Source: Limnomonas spitsbergensis (taxonomy: Eukaryota > Chlorophyta > Chlorophyceae > Chlamydomonadales). Taken from it: 64,000 nt of DNA. Of this stretch, positions 52,401 to 61,400 are shown one piece after another; the first letter of the stretch is position 1, and each line of letters starts with the position of its first letter. The DNA lies in the NCBI GenBank assembly GCA_037349105.1, contig JAYJMM010000099.1, forward strand, positions 2,356,001-2,420,000, written 5' to 3'. The position numbers and the translations under genes were made by a program. The notes beneath the pieces were generated by a model. That model was not told the origin of the DNA, searched no databases, and saw nothing but the letters and a program-made list of their open reading frames with translations.

Positions 52401-55400
52401 ACAACCATATATATGTTAAGTCAAGGATGGAGTCCTGCACTCCATAAAGCAGGTTATTGTCAACCCTTCAGGAAGTCCAGGCATGCCCCAGTTTAGGGTA
52501 GTTTAAAGGACTTAAGGGTTACATAATTCCCCATAATACTTTCCCCGTCCCGGACCTCCATGCATGTTTAGGGTTTAGGGTTTAGGGTGGCGGAATAAAT
52601 GGTTCAGGGTACATGGGTAAATGGTCTAAAGGTTATACCTGCACGATCGAGTCCCGCACTGCATTCAGCAGGTTCTTGTCGACCTCCCCCGCCAACGTAT
52701 CGTCCATGAGCACATTGGGGCCCTGGCGGTCCGGACCGAACGCCCACAGGCCACGCACAGCCAGCAGATCCCACTCGTACTTGGTCGTGAAAAAGTCCTG
52801 CGAGCGGGGAGTGTGCGGGGACGTGTGTGAGAACGGGGATAGGAGTGGACGTGGCGTGTCGGCATGTGGGCATGTTGACTTAATGCACGCAGGGTTCCAG
52901 CTGACCCTACAACCCTAACGCTACAACCTTATCTGCCCCTCCTCCCTCCTCCCTGATCCCCTTAACCTACCTGCCACCTGCCACCCTCTACCTTCCCTCT
53001 ACCTGCCAGCCCCCCCACCACCCTCCCCGCCTTACCTGCAGCTTCTTGCGTGGCCAGTCAATGCTGACCAGCCCGCTCTCAATGTCCTCGGCCAGCCCCT
53101 TATCCAGCGGCTCTGCCACCATGGTGATCTTGTTCTTCTTGTTGGGCGTCTCAGCAAAGCACTTCAAACTGCTGGTCTCCACCACCGTCTCGCAGAATGA
53201 CACGACAGGGTCGGCAACCTTCACCTCCACCTCTGCAGGTAAACAACCAGGATTGAAGGTGAGGGTTTAGGGTGATTGTGCATGTGTGCTGAGCACTGCT
53301 AGCGGCTTGTCGTAATGATTGTCTCGCAGAAGGACACCACAGGGTCGGCAACCTTCACCTCCACCTCTGCAGGTAAACAACCAGGATTGAAGGTGAGGGT
53401 TTAGGGTGATTGTGCATGTGTGCTGAGCACTGCTAGCGGCTTGTCGTAATGATTGTCTCGCAGAAGGACACCACAGGGTCGGCAACCTTCACCTCCACCT
53501 CTGCAGGTAAACAACCAGGATTGAAGGTGAGGGTTTAGGGTGATTGTGCATGTGTGCTGAGCACTGCTAGCGGCTTGTCGTAATGATTCTCGCAAAAGGA
53601 CACCACAGGGTCGGCAACCTTCACCTCCACCTCTGCAGGTAAACAACCAGGATTGAAGGTGAGGGTTTAGGGTGATTGTGCATGTGTGCTGAGCACTGCT
53701 AGCTGCTTGTCGTAATGATTGTCTCGCAGAAGGACACGACAGGGTCGGCAACCTTCACCTCCACCTCTGCAAGAATACAATCAGGGTCCAAGATTAGGGT
53801 TTAGAGTTGAAGGTTGGGGGAGGGGGAGGGGGCATGTGCAACCTAGGTGCACGGCATCTGTACATGCATATTTTGCGTGGCGGTGGAGACCTTCACCCTA
53901 AACCCTAACAGGGGCTCAGCAACGTAATAGATAAAGGTCCCTGGACTCTATACTTACAAGTTCCAACCCTACATTAATAAACCCTACCCCCCCCCTCCCC
54001 TCCAACCTATAAACCCTACCCCCCCCCTCCCCTCCAACCTATAAACCCTACCCCCCCCCTCCCCTCCAACCTATAAACCCTACCCCCCCCCTCCCCTCCA
54101 ACCTATAAACCCTACCCCCCCCCTCCCCTCCAACCTATAAACCCTACCCCCCCCCTCCCCTCCAACCTATAAACCCTACCCCCCCCCTCCCCTCCAACCT
54201 ATAAACCCTACCCCCCCCCTCCCCTCCAACCTATAAACCCTACCCCCCCCCTCCCCTCCAACCTATAAACCCTACCCCCCCCCTACATTTATAAACCCTA
54301 CCCCCCCCCTCCCCTCCAACACAGCATACCTCCCTCCCTCAGATCCTTTGTACTCACGTCCAAGTCCTAAAACTCCAAACGTTACAGCCCCCCTGCACAC
54401 AGCCCTCTCTGATCGCTGTCCAAGACCCAAACTCTCAACTCTCCCCCCCCCCGCCACACACACACACACACACACACCTGCGTCTAGCTCTCTCACATCC
54501 TTCATCAAGCTATCAACAGATATCAACACTTGAACCCTTAAAATTGCCAACCCTGCATTCCTCAAACCCTACCAGTCGCCCCCCACCCCCCCCCCACACA
54601 CACACCTGCGTACAGCTCTCTCAGATCCTTCATCAAGCTGTCCAGGTATATTTCCCCAGTGCCCAGGATGGTGTGCTCCCCGCTCTCCTCGACCTGCAGA
54701 TGCACGTGCGTCACGGCGAGATACGTGAGTGGGGCAGGGTGAGCGACAGCAACAACTCAGTTACAACCCAGCTACAGCTCACACATAACATCAGCAACAA
54801 ATTGGCGTCATCAGCTACAAAGCAGCAACCACATCAGCTGTACTTCAGCTACATCAGCCGTACCTCAGCTACATCAGCTGTAACTCAGCTACATCAGCTG
54901 CAACCCTTCGGGCACCGAAGAAATCTTCCATGCATTCTCGAGGGATGGCAAATCAACTATATACAGTAGTCGAGCTCCCCCCACCGCTAGTGTTCATTTC
55001 CCCCGTGACGCAGCTCTATGACGCAGCTACACTCAGGCCGCTGGCCGGAGGCCCCATTTGTGGTCAGCCTTGCAGCTCTGGTCACTGCTCCAGGTTTGGT
55101 CCTAATCGAGCCTTTCGCGGCCGCGTGGCGGCCCTTCAAAAGAGGACCTGCATCCAGAAAGAAGGGCAGTGCCCACAGCCCCACACTCACCTTTGTGACT
55201 GCGAGCGGGTAGCTCTTGTTGATCTTACGCAGACCCTCCACCATCTTGGGCAGCTCGCTGGGGTTCAGGGGCTCGGTGGCAATCTTGACCACACTCTGAG
55301 TCTGGAAGCGGAGAGGCCTGCGGGAGAGGTCCACGATTTTCAGATAAGCGTGAGAGGAAAAGTGAAAGTGAAAATAAACGAGGGGCAGGGTGGTGATCTC

Positions 55401-58400
55401 GACCATGGTCTGGGCCTGGAAGGGGAGAGGTCTGCGGGAGAGGACCACGATTTTCAGATAAGTGTGCGAGGAAAAGTGGAGTAGGGGAGAACAGGTGAAA
55501 AGTGTTAAAAAGTGGCTGGGTGGCGATCTTTGATCTCACTCTGGAGTCTTGAAGCAGTGAGGCCTGCGGGAGAGGGACAGCTGGAAGTGTAACAGGGCGA
55601 GTATGTGAAAAGAGTGACTGGGTGGTGATTTTGACCACACTCTGAGTCAGGAAGCAGAGAGGCATGCGTGAGTGGGACACCTGGAAGTGTAAGATGCCAA
55701 ATAAAAGTGAAAAGAGTGACCAGGTGGTGATCTTGACTGCACTCTGAAGTCAAGAAGCAGAGAGGCATGCGGGAGTGGGACAGCAGGAAGTGTGGGAGAA
55801 CAAGTAAGTGGGCAAAAGACGAGTGGCTCGCTTAGAAACCACGGGGGGTGAAACTAATCATGTACGGAACTCAGCCAACGCAAGGACAGCAATTTTTTGG
55901 GATCAGGATGTGCAGGGTTTATGTTTTTAAGGTTCAGCTCTTTTTTCAGGGATGCCCCCCCGCCCTCAGCATCGCCCTCCACCTGAAGGGTTTAGGGTTT
56001 AAGGCTAAGGTTCAGCTCCTCTTGAAAGGATGACCCCGGCCCTCAGCACCGCCCTCCACCCGGAGGGTTCAGGGTTCAAGGTTAAGGGTGAAGCTCCCTT
56101 TAAAAGGCTGTTCCCCTCAGCATCGCCCCCCACCTGAAGATGCAGACTGGCTCCTCGTACGCCTCCGCCACCAGTGTCGCGGTCTTGGTGATGGTCGCAT
56201 CCACGCCCTCAATGAGGATCAGGTTGCCCGCAGTCGCACGGGAGACCGGTACACGGTACCGTGCCTGGTACACGTGTATCGCGCTCACCTGCGCTCACCA
56301 GGGTCAAGAATTTAGCGAGGGCGCTAAATGTTTAGGGCTTAGCGCGGGAGCTGAGGGTTTAGGGTTTAGGGTTTAGCGCGGGAGCCGAGGGTTGAGGGTT
56401 TAGCGCGGAAACAGAGGTCAAGATTAGGTGGAACCAACAGGTACATGGATTTAGTTAGAACACATCACGAGCGAATCACAACACGTAAGGCAAGCGTGTC
56501 GAAATACCTAGTCGCTCCCTCCTATGCACCCACCCACCGCTGCCTCTTGATGCCGTGCCTCAGCTCTTATCAACATCACAGTACCTACCCTGCCCCCCTT
56601 TCGCCCCTTGCGGTGCTTGTGAAAAGGCCTTCGGCTTGGTCCTCCCTGTGTGCACCCACCCACCAGAGTTCGTTTTTTTTGCGATAAGGCCACCTTGAGC
56701 AGACCGCCCAGCGGCCGCCTGAGGCCCGATTGGGACCATACCTTGACAGGCCGGCGGCCCACACAGCATGGCTAGCTACAACTGGGACCTGCTGCCCGAG
56801 GCCAGAGTGTAGTTGGCAGGTAGCTGGATCTCGAAAGAAAAAAAAACTGACACCCACCTCGGCCGGCCACTGAGGAGTCCCCCTCGTCCTCCAGCGTGAA
56901 GCCCTCACCCAGCCTAGTGTAGGGTGTTCTAAACCCCTTCACCCTAAACTCTTCACCCCTAAAGCCCACCCACCTCCGCCACCGAGGAGTCCTCCTCATC
57001 CTCCGGCGTGAAACCCTCACCCAGCACCTTGACCTGCAGAAGAGGCACAGCAGAGAGGGGCGGGTTGGGAAATATAAACAGGTTGGGAGACACAGAGAGT
57101 CGAGGCACAGGATCCAGAGGCGGATGTGGGCGTGTGCGTCAAGGGAGCAACATGTTTTTTGGTGTGTAAGCTCCTCGAGGGGCAGAGGGGGTAGGGTAGG
57201 AACCCCCAAGTTGATATAAGTCGAGGCACAGCATCAAGGGGCAGCTTCAGAGATAAAAGGGAGTGGAGGCACAGCATAAGAGCCAGATGTGGGAATGTGC
57301 AGAAAAGGGAGCAATGAGTTTTTTTTGCGGAAGCTGCCCAAGAAGGGCAGAGGCGGTGGGGTAGGGACCCTCGAGTTGATATGAGTCGAGGCAAAGCATC
57401 AAGGGGCAGATGTGGGCATGTGCTCACAGGGAGCAACGGGTTTTCCTTGTGTACAAGCTGCCCAAGAAGAGGGGCAGAGGGAGCCTGGGTGAGAGACATG
57501 CCACGGGTTGATAACAGTCTTGGTACTGGACCAAGGGGCAGATGTGGGTGTGGGTGTGGGTGTGGATACATGCAGGGAGCAACAAAAGGTATTCTTACAA
57601 GCTCAAAATCAAAATGGGCAGAGAGATCCTTCTAGGTTTTTTGCAAGAGATCACAGAGACACAACGAGAGCAATTGCTGCATCTTCTGTTCAAGGACAGC
57701 GCAGCGGCCACTCACTCAGCTCCCCGGCCTCATGGTCCCACAGATGGCATGCGTCCAAAGCCCCATCCCCACCCTCCAGCTTGCTATATTTCAACGATCA
57801 TGCAAAGCCCCTGCTGCATCGCCGAGAACAAACTGCAGAGCGACCCCTCACCCTGCTCCCCAGCCTGATGGTCCCGCAGATGATGCGTCCAAAGCCCCCT
57901 CCCCCCCACTTGCCCTTCCCCCTCCTCGACCTGCGACCCCACCCTCCAGCATGCTCTTTTCAACGGCCATGCAAAGCCTCTGCTGCATTGCCTAGAACAA
58001 GCAGCACAACCTCACCCCCACTCTGTATCCCGGCCTGACGGTCCATACTGATAAATAGGCTGGAGCTCCTCTGCCCCTCCCTGATCCCCCCCCCCCCCTC
58101 CCCCAGCCCTGCCACCCCCCACCCTCCAGCATGCTATTTTCAACGGCCATGCAAAGCCTCTGCTGCACCACCTAAACAAACAGCACAACCCCAGTGTTCC
58201 TTTCTTCGTGACTCAGCTACGTGTAATCTACACTCCAGCCTCTGGCTGGCAGCCCCATTTGCGTGACTCAGCTACATGTCAGCTACACTCCGGCCTCTGG
58301 CTGGCAGCCCCATTTGCGTGGCTGAGCTACATGTCAGCTACACTCCGGCCTCTGGCTGGCAGCCCCATTTGCGTGGCTCAGCAACATGTCAGCTACACTC

Positions 58401-61400
58401 CGGCCTCTGGCTGGCAGCCCCATTTGCGTGGCTCAGCTACATGTCAGCTACACTCCGGCCTCTGGCTGGCAGCCCCATTTGCGTGGCTCAGCTACATGTC
58501 AGCTACACTCCGGCCTCTGGCTGGCAGCCCCATTTGCGTGGCTCAGCTACATGTCAGCTACACTCCGGCCTCTGGCTGGCAGCCCCATTTGCGTGGCTCA
58601 GCTACATGTCAGCTACACTCCGGCCTCTGGCTGGCAGCCCCATTTGCGTGGCTGAGCTACATGTCAGCTACACTCCGGCCTCTGGCTGGCAGCCCCATTT
58701 GCGTGGCTCAGCAACATGTCAGCTACACTCCGGCCTCTGGCTGGCAGCCCCATTTGCGTGGCTCAGCTACATGTCAGCTACACTCCGGCCTCTGGCTGGC
58801 AGCCCCATTTGCGTGGCTCAGCTACATGTCAGCTACACTCCGGCCTCTGGCTGGCAGCCCCATTTGCGTGGCTCAGCTACATGTCAGCTACACTCCGGCC
58901 TCTGGCTGGCAGCCCCATTTGCGTGGCTCAGCTACATGTCAGCTACACTCCGGCCTCTGGCTGGCAGCCCCATTTGCGTGGCTCAGCTACATGTCAGCTA
59001 CACTCCGGCCTCTGGCTGGCAGCTCCATTTGCGTGGCTCAGCTACATGTCAGCTACAATCCGGTCTCTGGCTGGCAGCCCCATTTGTGGCCAGCCATGCT
59101 GCTTTGGACACCAATCGTAGGCCGGTCCAGGTTTGGTCCCAATCTTGCCTTCGTCGGCCATGGGGCACACTAGTTTAGGGTTCAGGGTTTAGGGCATATG
59201 CGGCCTGCTGAAGGTGGCTTGGTAGCCGAAAAAAGAAAGACTGCTCACCCTGTCCCCTGGCCTGATGGTTCCGCTGATGATACGTCCAAAGGCGTCAAAG
59301 CGCGTGCAGTCCTGCTTGGGGAACAGCTTGGTGATGTGCACCACCAGCGGCCCGCGGGGGTTGCAAGCCATCATGAAGTCAACCACCTCGCCATCCTGAG
59401 GGAGGTCAGGATTTCCACGTTTTTCTCAAGGTTCAGGTTTCAGGGTTCAGCACATCCACATCATTTATCCTCAGGATAAAGGGTCGCCTCGCCCTGCTCC
59501 CCTTGCCCCACCCCACCCCAGCCGCCTGGATCCCCTCCACACAGCTCCCACCCGTGGTCGCGCGTCACATACATTCCCTTTTCTGTCGTGGCTTTCCTAA
59601 TCCACAGCAAGTGCTCCAACAGCATGCCATCAGGCAACACCCCGTCCACCCCTTCCATCCACCCCCTTCCCACTACCACCACACACAGACACACCCTGCT
59701 CTCAACCCCCAGCTTTGGACACGTGTCATATCAATTTTCTTCTCTGCCATGCACTTGGTAATCAACAGCAAGAGCTCCAACAGCATGCCATCAGGAAACA
59801 AACCTCCCCTCCAATCCCCTCCATTCCCCACCCTGACCCTCTCCCCACCCTGCACTCAACCCCCATCTGTGGATTTATGTTACTTCCTTGAAATCCCCTC
59901 TCTGCCGTGACTTACCTAATCGACAGCAAGTGCTTCAACAGCATGCCATCAGGAAACAACCCACCCATCCATTCCCCACCCTGCTCCCTGATCCCACCTG
60001 GGGTCCCGTGTAGTCGTGCTGCACCTTCTTGGCCGTCGCCTTCCTGCTTGACGGCACGTGCTCCACCAACATGTCCACCATGCCCGCGGCACTACCAAAC
60101 ACGCTGCTGCACGCCTCCTTGAGCAACGGCTTGGTGTCCATGCTGTAGGTCGAGGGCTTGAGGTACACGCCCATCTCTGAAAGCATGGACTCGATTGTCT
60201 TGGGATGCTCGCCTGCGAGGCGCAAGAGGGGGCAGAGCAGCTGTCCCGATCAGGGGGCGGGGCAGAGGCATGGGGCTTGAGGTACACGCCCATCTCCAAG
60301 AGCATGCACTCAGTACTCCGCGCAGAAGGTTGAAAAGGGTGGAAGGAAACTGAAGTTGAGAAAGGGCAGTACAGCCTGCGCAGTGGTATGGAGCCTCAAT
60401 CAGCCTGTGTACTCCAGGCAGTACTGTGTACATCAGGTCCGGGCAGTACAGTCCCGGTTTTCCTTAGAACTCCTGCCTTAAAATGCCCTGGCCGCTGGCA
60501 AATGACGTCACTCACCAATGACATGGCTGACGATCTTGTACAGCGGTTCCAGGATGAACTGCACAAAGCTGCGCTCCGCTCCGGATCGGGGCGGCTGCCT
60601 GCGGAAGCACCGTGTGTCTTCGTGGAAGTAGACGTCGCCCCACAGCCGCCGCGCAAACTCACTGCAGAGGTGTGTGTGTAGGGGGGGGGAGGTGAGGGAT
60701 AGTGTGTGGGCGGGATAACTTACTAGGGGTAGGGGGGTTAAAGACGTTGTTTGCGGTGGGTTTAGGGTTTAGGGTTCAGGGTATGAGGCATTGTTTGTGG
60801 TGGGTTGTTGATGTGAGGATGAGGTGCCTTTGAGGAAGTGGACGTCATCCCACAGCCGCCTGGCAGACACACAGAAGGGGGGAGGGGCAAAAATGTGCGG
60901 TACAGGGTGGTAGGGGAGGGGGTGCGCCTGCGGAAGCACCTGGTGAGTAATATCATGAAAACATCCATTCGAAAATTGTCAGAAAAACGGTATTACGCCT
61001 GGTGCCCCCCAAATTGCCTGAAGGGATAAACCTCTACATCCAATAACTTGATCAAAAAGACAACACACATGGTCTACACCCTCTCACTTGGGATCCAGCG
61101 GCGTGCCCCAGATGTCGGCATACAGCTGCGCGAACGAACGGAGCGTGAACGACCAGCCGTAGAAAGCCGCGCTGAACGTGACGTTGCCCTTGACCGGGTC
61201 CACCTCGCGGTCCGAGGCGTCCGTGCTGCTACCGCACGCGGCCGCAATGGCTGCGTTGACGTCCTCAATGGTGTGTCGCAGCTTGTGGTAGGCGTCGGTG
61301 GGAGGGAGCTTGAGCTCGGTGATGAGACGGTCCACCTGCATGGTTGTGGTTTAGGGGTTAAGATTTAGGGTTGAGGGTTTGGGGTTTCAGGCTTTACGAT

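Noticed and set aside
58208..59178. 321- and 300-codon plus frames with [13 protein letters not shown] repeats
   Set aside because: 55-bp minisatellite within a Snu114 intron, antisense to the gene.
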